From Clostridia bacterium (GTDB taxonomy: Bacteria; Bacillota; Clostridia; UBA1381), in the NCBI GenBank assembly GCA_900770405.1, contig CAAGKL010000050.1, positions 1 through 8,719 on the forward strand: DNA of 8,719 nt, written 5' to 3'. Numbering within the stretch: position 1 is the first letter of the stretch; each line of letters starts with the position of its first letter. The notes beneath the pieces are model-generated. The model was not told where the DNA came from and searched no databases. It saw nothing but the letters and a program-made list of their open reading frames with translations. Below are positions 1 through 5,865 of the stretch, piece by piece. The position numbers and the translations under genes are program-made.

Positions 1-20
1 ACACGACGCTCTTCCGATCT
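1..20. other. Illumina adapter sequence (artefact)
   Basis: The first 20 bases read ACACGACGCTCTTCCGATCT, the 3' part of the standard Illumina TruSeq read-1 adapter, ending in the GATCT that joins to inserts. It is not phage sequence. The reverse complement of the same oligonucleotide closes the window, so the two ends form an artificial inverted repeat. Biological sequence starts at base 21. Confidence 0.98.
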
Positions 21-21
21 T

Positions 22-1203
22 ATGAAATATCCGTACAGTAATTTGCTTGTGGTGCGACAGGTTATGAATACGCACAGAGACAGCACATTTGCACAGCTTA
101 AATGGGCGCAGGCAAAGCTCGGGGTCTCGCATTTGTGGCGAAACAATGTATCACCTATGGAAATGACCTACATACCTACGGGTCAGAAAATACTATTCCG
201 CGGCTTTGACGATGTTTTAAAGCTTGCCTCTACTACCGTATCAACCGGTTTTCTGTGCTGGGTATGGATTGAGGAAGCTTTTGAAATAGCGGATGAGAAC
301 GATTTTGACAAATTGGATATGTCGGTGCCGAGAGGCGCTATACCCGATACGCTTTTCAAGCAAACTACGCTGACCTTCAATCCTTGGAGCGCGAAGCACT
401 GGTTGAAAAAGCGTTTTTTCGATAAGCCGGACGAAAATGTATCAACGTATTCCACGAATTACTTAATAAACGAGTGGTTAGACAAAACAGACCGCGCGGT
501 ATTTGAGCGAATGAAGCAGGAAAACCCGCGGAAATACGACGTTGCGGGGCTTGGAAACTGGGGCATAGCGGAGGGGCTTGTGTTTGATAACTGGCGCATA
601 GGAATACCGGATATACCGGATAGCAACAAATGGAAATGGCGGAGCTTTTTCGGGCTTGATTACGGCTACACAAACGACCCGACAGCCTTTATAGCCTTTA
701 AAGCAAACCCGGTTGATAGGCTTGTTTACATTTATGACGAATTTTACTCCACGGGAATGCTGAACAGCGATATTGCGGCGGAAATAAGACGCAAAGGCTA
801 TTCAAAGGAGCGGATACGCGCCGACTGCGCAGAGCCTAAATCAAACGATGATTTAAGGCGGCTCGGAATATCGAGAGTGCTGCCGAGCGAAAAGGGGCGT
901 GACAGCATACTCAACGGAATTGACCGAATAAACGACTACAAAATAACGGTCGACCCGCGCTGCAAGAATACCGCCGCCGAGCTTTCGGCTTATATTTATG
1001 ACGAAAAGCACCTGTTTAACGGGCACAAAATGCCGATAGATACAAACAACCACCTAATGGACGCTTTCAGATACGGGTTTTACGATGTGCGGTTCTTTAA
1101 ACCTACAGACCCGAAAGCGCCGAGGGCAAGACCTACCGTTGCGGAGCTTGAAACAAAAAGGCTCAATGTGGGAGCGGAGGATATGCGCGGCGGCTGGAGC
1201 TGA
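22..1203 (+). CDS. terL: Terminase large subunit, 5'-truncated (ATPase and nuclease)
   Basis: This is the DNA-packaging motor, which pumps phage DNA through the portal and cuts the concatemer. 393 residues are visible. The ATPase part retains a Walker B-like segment (FLCWVWIEEA, residues 77-86, with the paired acidic residues) and a coupling motif (TLTFNP, 116-121). The RNase H-like nuclease domain shows the three expected acidic positions: Asp213 in GLDYGYTNDP, Asp268 in RADCAEP, and Asp347 in HLMDAFRYG. The Walker A loop is absent. In relatives it lies just upstream of the segment matching residues 1-35 (KYPYSNLLVVRQ, then HRDSTFAQLKWA). The ATG at 22 is therefore an internal Met next to the adapter, and some tens of N-terminal residues are missing. 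The motif set resembles the PBSX/Terminase_3 type. The stop is TGA, and the next gene starts 34 bases on. The family call is firm; the true start is outside the window. Confidence 0.93.
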   Translation: MKYPYSNLLVVRQVMNTHRDSTFAQLKWAQAKLGVSHLWRNNVSPMEMTYIPTGQKILFRGFDDVLKLASTTVSTGFLCWVWIEEAFEIADENDFDKLDMSVPRGAIPDTLFKQTTLTFNPWSAKHWLKKRFFDKPDENVSTYSTNYLINEWLDKTDRAVFERMKQENPRKYDVAGLGNWGIAEGLVFDNWRIGIPDIPDSNKWKWRSFFGLDYGYTNDPTAFIAFKANPVDRLVYIYDEFYSTGMLNSDIAAEIRRKGYSKERIRADCAEPKSNDDLRRLGISRVLPSEKGRDSILNGIDRINDYKITVDPRCKNTAAELSAYIYDEKHLFNGHKMPIDTNNHLMDAFRYGFYDVRFFKPTDPKAPRARPTVAELETKRLNVGAEDMRGGWS

Positions 1204-1237
1204 AATATGAATTATTAACCGAAGGGAGAGCAAAAAA

Positions 1238-1465
1238 ATGATTGAAATTTTAATACTTGTTATTCTGTGGGCGCTGACGTGCATTTTATCGTGCATTGTC
1301 GGTGCGATTATTTCAAAGAAGCTTGAATATAAGCCGAGGGCGCGGGAACGCCCCGAAATAACCGAAGTACAGCAGCGAATGGCAGAAAAAGCGCGCGCCG
1401 AATGGCGCAATATGTTGACCTATGACGGCGACGAGCAACCCGATATCGGCACGGACAGACCGTGA
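1238..1465 (+). CDS. Small single-pass membrane protein of unknown function
   Basis: A 75-residue protein with one strongly hydrophobic N-terminal segment (about residues 2-26, ILILVILWALTCILSCIVGA then II). This is followed by SKK and a charged tail rich in Arg, Glu and Lys (about 27-75) that looks partly helical (ITEVQQRMAEKARAEWRNML). The positive charge straight after the helix suggests N-out/C-in topology. GAAGGGAG (1221-1228) is a good ribosome binding site, 9 bases before the ATG. The gene sits between terminase and scaffold, where head genes are normally packed, and I recognise no family. A holin-like or other membrane role is possible, but one helix and a long polar tail are not diagnostic. 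It is probably a real gene because of the strong binding site, tight spacing and the lack of a competing frame. Confidence 0.72.
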   Translation: MIEILILVILWALTCILSCIVGAIISKKLEYKPRARERPEITEVQQRMAEKARAEWRNMLTYDGDEQPDIGTDRP

Positions 1466-1505
1466 TTGATATATAAAATCCCGCGAGGGAAAGGAGACCT
1501 AACAA

Positions 1506-2321
1506 ATGGAAAATGAAATTGTAAATCCCGAGACAGCCATATCAACGGATGAGCAGAGCGTTACTGCAACGGAAGAAACGGCAGAAAATGCCGAGACAAC
1601 CGCTGACGCTACACAAGAGGGCACGGCAGAGACAGCCATATCAGAAGCCGAGCCGAGTGATAAAGAAGGCGCAGCAGAGCCCGAGTTCAGCCTTGATGTT
1701 AAATACAATAAGGCAACACGGTCATTAAGCCGTGACGAAGCGGTAGACTTTGCCGAACAGGGCATTTTCTACAATGACACCGTAAAACCGCTTTACAACA
1801 AGCTTGATTACATAGCAGCGCAGCGCGGCTGTTCTATACCTGAGCTTGTGGACGGTCTGCTTGCGGGGGATGAAGATAACCACCGCAAGGAACTTGCCGA
1901 AACCTTGGGAGCGGATAACCCGGTTATTGAGGAGCTTATGAAGGTTTACCGCAACGAGCAAAAGGAAAAATACGAGAAAGTATTATCCGACCGTAAATCG
2001 GCGGAGGAGAACGCCGAAAAAGAAAAACAGATAAGTCTTGAAAAAAGACTTGCCGGGGAATTTGCGGAATTAAAAGCCGAGTTCCCCGAAATAGCCGAGT
2101 TTTCCGCACTTCCGAAAGAAGTAAAAGCGGAAGCGGCAGAAGGGCGCGATTTATTAAGCGCTTATCTGCGTTATACGCATAATCAAAATAAAAAAACAGC
2201 CGCAGCAGAGCAGGCAGAAAAGGCAGCAGCAAAGGCGAGCACGGGACAGGCGGCAACTCCGCCGGCAGAGACCGAGGACAGCGTTGTTTCAGCCTTTTTG
2301 GATGCTTTTGGCGGCTCATAA
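1506..2321 (+). CDS. Capsid scaffold (assembly) protein
   Basis: A 271-residue acidic protein lying directly upstream of the capsid gene, as scaffolds usually do. The first 55 or so residues are low-complexity, rich in Glu, Thr and Ala, and carry a duplicated ETAIS segment. A folded-looking block follows (FSLDVKYNKATRSLSRDEAVDFA, about 61-84, on to about residue 125). A long Lys/Glu/Ala coiled coil then runs over about 145-250. The C-terminus, TEDSVVSAFLDAFGGS, has the short amphipathic end typical of scaffold tails that contact the coat protein. There are no Trp residues and only one Cys. In the virion pathway it would nucleate procapsid assembly and then leave. AAGGAG (1491-1496) lies 9 bases before the ATG, directly after a small TCCC-GCGA-GGGA hairpin (1479-1490). 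The function comes from position and composition, since scaffolds diverge strongly. Confidence 0.82.
   Translation: MENEIVNPETAISTDEQSVTATEETAENAETTADATQEGTAETAISEAEPSDKEGAAEPEFSLDVKYNKATRSLSRDEAVDFAEQGIFYNDTVKPLYNKLDYIAAQRGCSIPELVDGLLAGDEDNHRKELAETLGADNPVIEELMKVYRNEQKEKYEKVLSDRKSAEENAEKEKQISLEKRLAGEFAELKAEFPEIAEFSALPKEVKAEAAEGRDLLSAYLRYTHNQNKKTAAAEQAEKAAAKASTGQAATPPAETEDSVVSAFLDAFGGS
1530..1643 (+). repeat. Two in-frame copies of a 15-base direct repeat in the scaffold gene
   Basis: GAGACAGCCATATCA occurs at 1530-1544 and again at 1629-1643. The offset is 99 bases, exactly 33 codons, so both copies encode ETAIS. The stretch between them is an Ala/Glu/Thr low-complexity segment. This looks like a small internal duplication in the disordered N-terminal arm of the scaffold. 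Confidence 0.7.
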
Positions 2322-2339
2322 AAAAGGAGTTAAAATTAT

Positions 2340-3287
2340 ATGGCAATAAACAGTTTGGAAACAGCAAAGAAGTATACCGACGCGCTTGACAAAGCGATTG
2401 TGCAGAAGGCGGTCACAGGCTTTTTTGCGGACAATGTATTTAAAGCAAAATTCGCAGGAGCAAAGACGGTCATAATGCCGGATATTTCGTTTGTGGGACT
2501 TGCGGATTACAACCGCGACAGCGGATTTTCTCTTGCGGGCACCACAATCTGAAACACATCATACACCCTCACAAAGGACAGAGGCAGAAAGCTTCAGATC
2601 GACCGCGAGGACATGGACGAAACGGGTGTTGCGAACCTCGCAGGGCAGGTGCTCGGCGAGTATGTCCGCACACAGGTTGTTCCCGAGATGGATGCATATG
2701 TGCTTTCAAAGCTTGCAAAGGTAGCAAGTGACAAATCCCACAAGACCACATATGCCGCAGCGAAGGCGGCAAGTCAGCTTGCGACCGCAATCAACAATGT
2801 ACAGAGCCGCGTGGGTTATGACGAGGAGTTGGTTACGTTCTGTGACCCGACATTCTATGCGCAGCTTATGAATTCGACCGAATTCAGCCGCAACATAGTC
2901 GTCTCTGATTTTGCAAAGGGCGGGCTCAATACCCGCGTCAAATTCTTCAACGGTGTAGCGCTCATTCCGGTAACGGAAGACCGCATGCGTGAAGAATACG
3001 ACTTTAAAGCCGGCACGGAGGCTACATCCTCGGCGGCAGCTACGGGCGGTTTTGCACCTAAAGCGAACACAGGCTACACAAGAGCGCTGGTTATTCCGAA
3101 GAAGGGCGCAAGCCTTGTTAAGAAGACCGAAACTCTGCGTATATTCACGCCCGAGCAGAATATAAACGCGGACGCTTATGCCTTTAACTACAGGCTTTAT
3201 TATGACGTGCTTGTTAAGAAATCGAACCTTAACAGCATTGAAACCATTGTTACGGCAGGCACTACTCCTACCGGGCAGGGCGGCTGA
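2340..3287 (+). CDS. Major capsid protein, interrupted by an in-frame TGA at codon 71
   Basis: This is the coat subunit, HK97-fold by family expectation. Read through the stop it is 315 residues. Visible blocks include: N-terminal MAINSLETAKKYTDALDKAI; a mid segment TLTKDRGRKLQIDREDMDET (about 76-95), which is the characteristic 'DRGR..qiDr.D.DET' stretch of these coats; then VRTQVVPEMDAY (about 107-118); and a C-terminal INADAYAFNYRLYYDVLV. TGA at 2550-2552 falls in the same frame between GTTI and NTSYTLT. Relatives, as I remember them, commonly have Trp there, so TGG changed to TGA is the simplest reading. Both halves keep the family sequence and no base is inserted or lost. AAGGAG (2324-2329) lies 10 bases before the ATG. 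Whether intact protein is made depends on whether the TGA is real. Confidence 0.88.
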
Positions 3288-3302
3288 TTACGTGTAAATT
3301 AA

Positions 3303-3335
3303 GAGCCGGAGCAGAATATGCCCCGGCTCGATTTT
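3303..3335 (+). terminator. Weak terminator-like hairpin after the capsid gene
   Basis: GAGCCGG (3303-3309) pairs with CCGGCTC (3323-3329). After one mismatch, two more G-C pairs form around the loop AGAATAT. The stem is followed by GATTTT, a short and weak T run. It fills most of the 56-base gap between capsid stop and portal start and ends just before the portal binding site GAGG. It could be a leaky terminator that lowers portal relative to capsid, or an mRNA-stabilising hairpin. Confidence 0.45.
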
Positions 3336-3343
3336 GAGGTGAA

Positions 3344-5200
3344 ATGAAAATGACGGTCAAACCGACAACAGCTCCGGCAGAAATAAAAAACGAATACAAG
3401 AAAGGCACCGAATTTAAAGCGAGTATAGGTGATAAGGGCATTTTCGACCAGACAAAACGCAATGAGCGCTTTTACATCGGCGACCAGTGGCACGGAGCAA
3501 AGGCAGGAAACGAAAGACCGCTTGTAAGGCGGAACATAATAAAGCGAATAGGCGAATACAAAATGTCGGTCGTGGCGGCAGCGCCGATAACCGTTAATTA
3601 CTCAGCCGACGGCATACCGAACACGGTAGATATGCAGGATGATATAACGGCGGTAAAGCGGGATATGCTGGACGGGGATGTTCCGAACGGCGCACCCGAA
3701 GCGCCTGAAATATCCGCAATAACGGCGGCAATGTCGGATTATTTCAGAGTAACAGCCGAAAGGCTTAAATTTGATAATAAAAAGGAGCAGGTGCTGAGGA
3801 ACGCATATATATCCGGCACCGGCATACTTTTCACATATTGGGACGACAGTATTGAAACGGGACTGTACGTCGATAACAGCCGCACCAAAGCTATTAAGGG
3901 CGATATAGCCTGCGAGGTGCTCGATGTTGAAAACGTGGTATTTGGCGACCCGAACAGCGACGATATACAAAGTCAGCCGTATATAATAATAGCGCAGCGC
4001 CGCGATTATGAGGAAGTGAAGCGGGAAGCGCGCAAAAACGGGCTGACCGATACGGATATAAAATCGGACAAAGCAGAGGAGGACGGATATAATTCGGGGG
4101 ATATGGGCGAAAACGAGCCCGAGGAAAGCCGCAGAGTCACTGTATATACCAAAATCTATAAGGAATGGGATAAGGACGATAAATCGTTTCACGTTATGGC
4201 GGTGCGAGCGACCGAAAAAACATATGTCCGCAAGCCGTGGGATTTAAAGCTTAAGTGTTACCCTATGGCAAAATTCTGCTGGGAGCGGCGCAGGTCAAGC
4301 GCTTACGGTGAAAGCGAGATAACATACCTTATACCGAATCAAATTGCGATAAACAGAGCGCTTACAGCTGCGGTGTGGGGGCTTATGGCTAACGGTATGC
4401 CGATAATGCTTGTAAACGGCGATGTTGTGACCGACCCGGTAACAAACGACCCCGGGCAGATAATAAGAGTTTACGGTGAAAGCGCCGATGTAGCAAACGC
4501 GGTGAAATACATCCAACCGCCTACGGCTATACCGCAGTATCAGAGCGTGGTAAACGATTTGTGCAGCAACACGCTTTCGGATTCGGGAGCGAATGACGCG
4601 GCGCTCGGTAATCTGCGACCCGACAACGCAGCGGCAATAATACAGATGCGCGAGGCGGCAACGGCACCTATGCAGATGTATATGAACCGCTTTTATGACT
4701 TTATAGAGGATACAGCACGGATTTGGGCGGATTTCTGGCTTAACCTTTACGGAGACAGGCAGCTGCGGCTTGAGGACAGAAACGGAACGCAATACATACC
4801 GTTCAAAGCCGAGCGCTACCGCAGCCTGCTTATAACAGCACGCGTAGACGTAGGCGCCGCCACAATGTACAGTGAGGCAGTAGTGGTTGAAACACTTAGC
4901 AATTTGCTGTCTGCTGGGCTTATAAGCTTCGACCAGTTCTTAGAGCGTATACCAAGCGGGCTTATACCCGATGTCACAGGGCTGCGTGAAGATATAAAGA
5001 CAGCGCAGCAGGCACAGACGGGCGGCGGGGATATAACCGACGAAGAGCTTTTGACAACACTGCAGCAGCAGTACCCCGAGCAATATAACGCGCTTATGAA
5101 TATGCCTGAGCAGCAGCGAGCGGCGACCCTTGCACAGATACGCGGTCAGGCAGGCGGGCAAGGCGGAGAATTCGAAACACAGGAGGTCGGCGATATATGA
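3344..5200 (+). CDS. Portal protein
   Basis: A 618-residue protein forming the ring at one capsid vertex through which DNA enters and leaves, and to which terminase and tail bind. Portal-like segments in order are: NERFYIGDQW (about 40-49); VLDVENVVFGDP (about 192-203); a domain of about 300-345 ending in GESEITYLIPNQIAINRAL, the conserved 'GESE...NQ..IN' stretch; and a helical stem/crown region with REAATAPMQMYMNRFYDFIED (436-456; Q435 precedes). The C-terminus (about 555-618) is rich in Gln and Gly, as in many barrel or crown ends. The length fits P22-type rather than T7-type portals. Starts at 3344 and 3350 are in frame (M-K-M). GAGG (3336-3339) is 4 bases from the first and 10 from the second, so the second is at least as likely. 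The TGA stop overlaps the next ATG (ATGA). Confidence 0.9.
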   Translation: MKMTVKPTTAPAEIKNEYKKGTEFKASIGDKGIFDQTKRNERFYIGDQWHGAKAGNERPLVRRNIIKRIGEYKMSVVAAAPITVNYSADGIPNTVDMQDDITAVKRDMLDGDVPNGAPEAPEISAITAAMSDYFRVTAERLKFDNKKEQVLRNAYISGTGILFTYWDDSIETGLYVDNSRTKAIKGDIACEVLDVENVVFGDPNSDDIQSQPYIIIAQRRDYEEVKREARKNGLTDTDIKSDKAEEDGYNSGDMGENEPEESRRVTVYTKIYKEWDKDDKSFHVMAVRATEKTYVRKPWDLKLKCYPMAKFCWERRRSSAYGESEITYLIPNQIAINRALTAAVWGLMANGMPIMLVNGDVVTDPVTNDPGQIIRVYGESADVANAVKYIQPPTAIPQYQSVVNDLCSNTLSDSGANDAALGNLRPDNAAAIIQMREAATAPMQMYMNRFYDFIEDTARIWADFWLNLYGDRQLRLEDRNGTQYIPFKAERYRSLLITARVDVGAATMYSEAVVVETLSNLLSAGLISFDQFLERIPSGLIPDVTGLREDIKTAQQAQTGGGDITDEELLTTLQQQYPEQYNALMNMPEQQRAATLAQIRGQAGGQGGEFETQEVGDI

Positions 5201-5559
5201 CGGCGGCTGATATGGAAAAGAAGATAATAAATCTTCTCGGTTACACTGACGGGAGCGGAAACATAGCGCCGAATTCACACTTAAGGCAAAGAACGCTTAC
5301 TGCAATCAATGCCGTGTATGCGGATTTGTATTATTCTCTCGGCAAGGCGGATTTTTCTCCTGCGATGTCGCCGGAGGACGAAATAGATTTACCCGAGCGT
5401 GTGCTGAATGATGTTATGCCCTACGGTGCGGCGGCGTTTTTAGCACAGAGCGAGAATGACGGAGACCAACAGCAATATTATATAATGCTTTATAATCAGA
5501 AAAGAGCGGCACTCACACGGAGCGAGAGCGTAGCGGACAGTATGCCTACGCCCGAATAA
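5197..5559 (+). CDS. Head-tail adaptor (connector) protein
   Basis: A 120-residue, mostly helical protein. The N-terminal part (MTAADMEKKIINLLGYTDGS, then LRQRTLTAINAVYADLYYSL), a loop with SPEDEIDLPERVLNDVMPYG, and a final helical hairpin (AAAFLAQSEND, then YYIMLYNQKRAALTR) have the pattern of gp6/gp4-like adaptors. Those bind below the portal and form the neck. AGGAGGT (5181-5187) lies 9 bases before the ATG. The ATGA overlap with the portal stop points to translational coupling, as expected for proteins used together at one vertex. It is the last gene before the structured intergenic region. Family identity is inferred from size, helical pattern and position. Confidence 0.75.
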   Translation: MTAADMEKKIINLLGYTDGSGNIAPNSHLRQRTLTAINAVYADLYYSLGKADFSPAMSPEDEIDLPERVLNDVMPYGAAAFLAQSENDGDQQQYYIMLYNQKRAALTRSESVADSMPTPE

Positions 5560-5602
5560 AAAAAGCCCCGGCAGATAAATATTGCAAAATCTGTCGGGGG
5601 CT
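5558..5602 (-). terminator. Intrinsic terminator for leftward (antisense) transcription
   Basis: The stem halves are 5564-5576 (AGCCCCGGCAGAT) and 5589-5602 (ATCTGTCGGGGGCT). Read on the plus strand they give 12 Watson-Crick pairs, one G-T pair and one bulged G. The A run at 5558-5564 becomes a T7 tail on the minus strand, giving a classical leftward terminator. On the plus strand the stem is followed by GTTATAAT, not a T run. It overlaps the adaptor stop codon and marks the expected 3' end of the antisense RNA. Its loop (5577-5588) contains the -35 of the opposing promoter. Confidence 0.8.
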
Positions 5603-5610
5603 GTTATAAT
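5582..5610 (+). promoter_or_regulatory. Promoter of the small toxin-like mRNA
   Basis: The -35 is TTGCAA (5582-5587), followed by a 17-base spacer and -10 TATAAT (5605-5610) with the extended TG (TGTTATAAT). The expected start is near 5617. That coincides with the left end of the long pairing element (GATAAGG from 5620), which supports the call independently. The -35 lies inside the loop of the leftward terminator. Confidence 0.85.
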
Positions 5611-5656
5611 AGATTTCGTGATAAGGTGAGCCAATAACGGATAGGCGGTTAAGTCT

Positions 5657-5674
5657 TGCCCCCGCAAGGGGGTG
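5657..5674 (+). promoter_or_regulatory. Hairpin sequestering the toxin ribosome binding site
   Basis: CCCCC (5659-5663) pairs with GGGGG (5668-5672) around a GCAA tetraloop, extended by two G-U pairs. The strand AAGGGGGTG (5666-5674) is the ribosome binding site of the 21-residue peptide, 8 bases from its ATG, so this fold blocks translation. The C strand can instead pair perfectly with CGGGGGC at 5798-5804, which would release the binding site. Confidence 0.75.
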
Positions 5675-5680
5675 TTGCCG

Positions 5681-5746
5681 ATGGAGTACATAATTATAAT
5701 TTTGATTATAGTTTTATATTCAATCATTGCAATAAAAAAGAAATAA
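5681..5746 (+). CDS. 21-residue membrane peptide, candidate type I toxin (holin-like)
   Basis: A tiny ORF of 22 codons including TAA. The peptide begins MEYIIIILIIVLYSIIA, then I-K-K-K. Nine of 21 residues are Ile, giving one membrane-spanning helix with a positive C-terminal end. That matches the pattern of Fst/TxpA/BsrG-type and Firmicute 'putative holin-like toxin' peptides, which insert in the cell's own membrane. It is shorter than most of these (about 30 or more residues). The start is fixed by AAGGGGGTG (5666-5674), 8 bases upstream. Its own promoter, structured leader and fully overlapping antisense RNA make chance unlikely. There is no sequence search behind the family name, so the toxin role rests on architecture and composition. 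A lysis-related or regulatory peptide is the alternative. Confidence 0.7.
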   Translation: MEYIIIILIIVLYSIIAIKKK

Positions 5747-5785
5747 GCCGCCCTGCTCCGCTAAAAGTAGGCGACTGATTTCTTT
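5746..5785 (+). terminator. Possible early terminator just after the toxin stop codon
   Basis: AGCCGCC (5746-5752) pairs with GGCGACT (5770-5776), with one C-A mismatch. After a bulged C, TGCT (5754-5757) pairs with AGTA (5766-5769). The U-rich stretch ATTTCTTT (5778-5785) follows. It starts at the last base of the toxin stop codon. It may produce a short mRNA lacking the 3' pairing partner, or simply be part of the folded 3' region together with GACTGA/TTTAGTC. Confidence 0.45.
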
Positions 5786-5836
5786 AGTCAACTATTTCGG
5801 GGGCTAACCGTCTATCGGTTCGCCTTATCCACCCTT

Positions 5837-5865
5837 ATTATAACAACAAGAATACAATTTGTCAA
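5837..5865 (-). promoter_or_regulatory. Consensus promoter of the antisense RNA
   Basis: On the minus strand the -35 is TTGACA (5865-5860), followed by exactly 17 bases and -10 TATAAT (5842-5837) with the extended TG (TGTTATAAT). Every consensus position matches. The expected start is near 5830, at the outer edge of the right pairing arm (GATAAGG on the minus strand), mirroring the rightward promoter. The -35 overlaps the first two bases of the rightward terminator stem. Confidence 0.9.

Larger units (their letters stand above)
5620..5829. repeat. Long-range inverted repeat closing the toxin-like mRNA
   Basis: GATAAGGTGAGCC (5620-5632) is complementary to GGTTCGCCTTATC (5817-5829). GATAGGCGGTTA (5640-5651) is complementary to TAACCGTCTATC (5805-5816). 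That gives 25 pairs, three of them G-U in the plus-strand RNA, interrupted by a 7-base bulge (5633-5639). A further 7 pairs can stack on it: GCCCCCG (5658-5664) with CGGGGGC (5798-5804). Confidence 0.85.
5558..5830 (-). ncRNA. Antisense RNA, candidate type I antitoxin
   Basis: This is the predicted leftward transcript of about 270 bases, from a consensus promoter (5837-5865) to the terminator at 5558-5602. It is complementary to almost the whole toxin-like mRNA, including its leader, binding site, coding part and 3' pairing arm. By analogy with RatA, SR4 or par RNA II it would block translation and promote decay of the mRNA. Its promoter is closer to consensus than the toxin promoter, as expected for an antitoxin that must be in excess. 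No convincing coding frame with a ribosome binding site exists on it. Confidence 0.72.

Noticed and set aside
22..24. ATG at 22 as the native terminase start
   Set aside because: The sequence after it matches the region that follows Walker A in terminases. The Walker A part is missing, so the gene is cut by the insert end.
2340..3287. Reassignment of TGA to Trp in this phage
   Set aside because: TGG is used for Trp throughout. TGA ends several genes sensibly, including an ATGA overlap at portal/adaptor and the 1463-1465 stop, where read-through would invade the scaffold gene.
2613..3287. Separate capsid gene starting at ATG 2613
   Set aside because: GAGG lies only 2 bases before this ATG, and conserved coat sequence continues upstream of it in the same frame. 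It is an internal Met (codon 92) of the interrupted gene.
3602..4192. Leftward 196-codon ORF opposite the portal gene
   Set aside because: It is a shadow of a well-supported portal frame, without a start signal. The same applies to 4295-4792, 7537-8040 and other antisense frames.
5440..5727. Leftward 95-codon ORF across the cassette
   Set aside because: It has no ribosome binding site, runs through the leftward terminator into the adaptor gene, and has no recognisable composition. It is an accident of the antisense strand.
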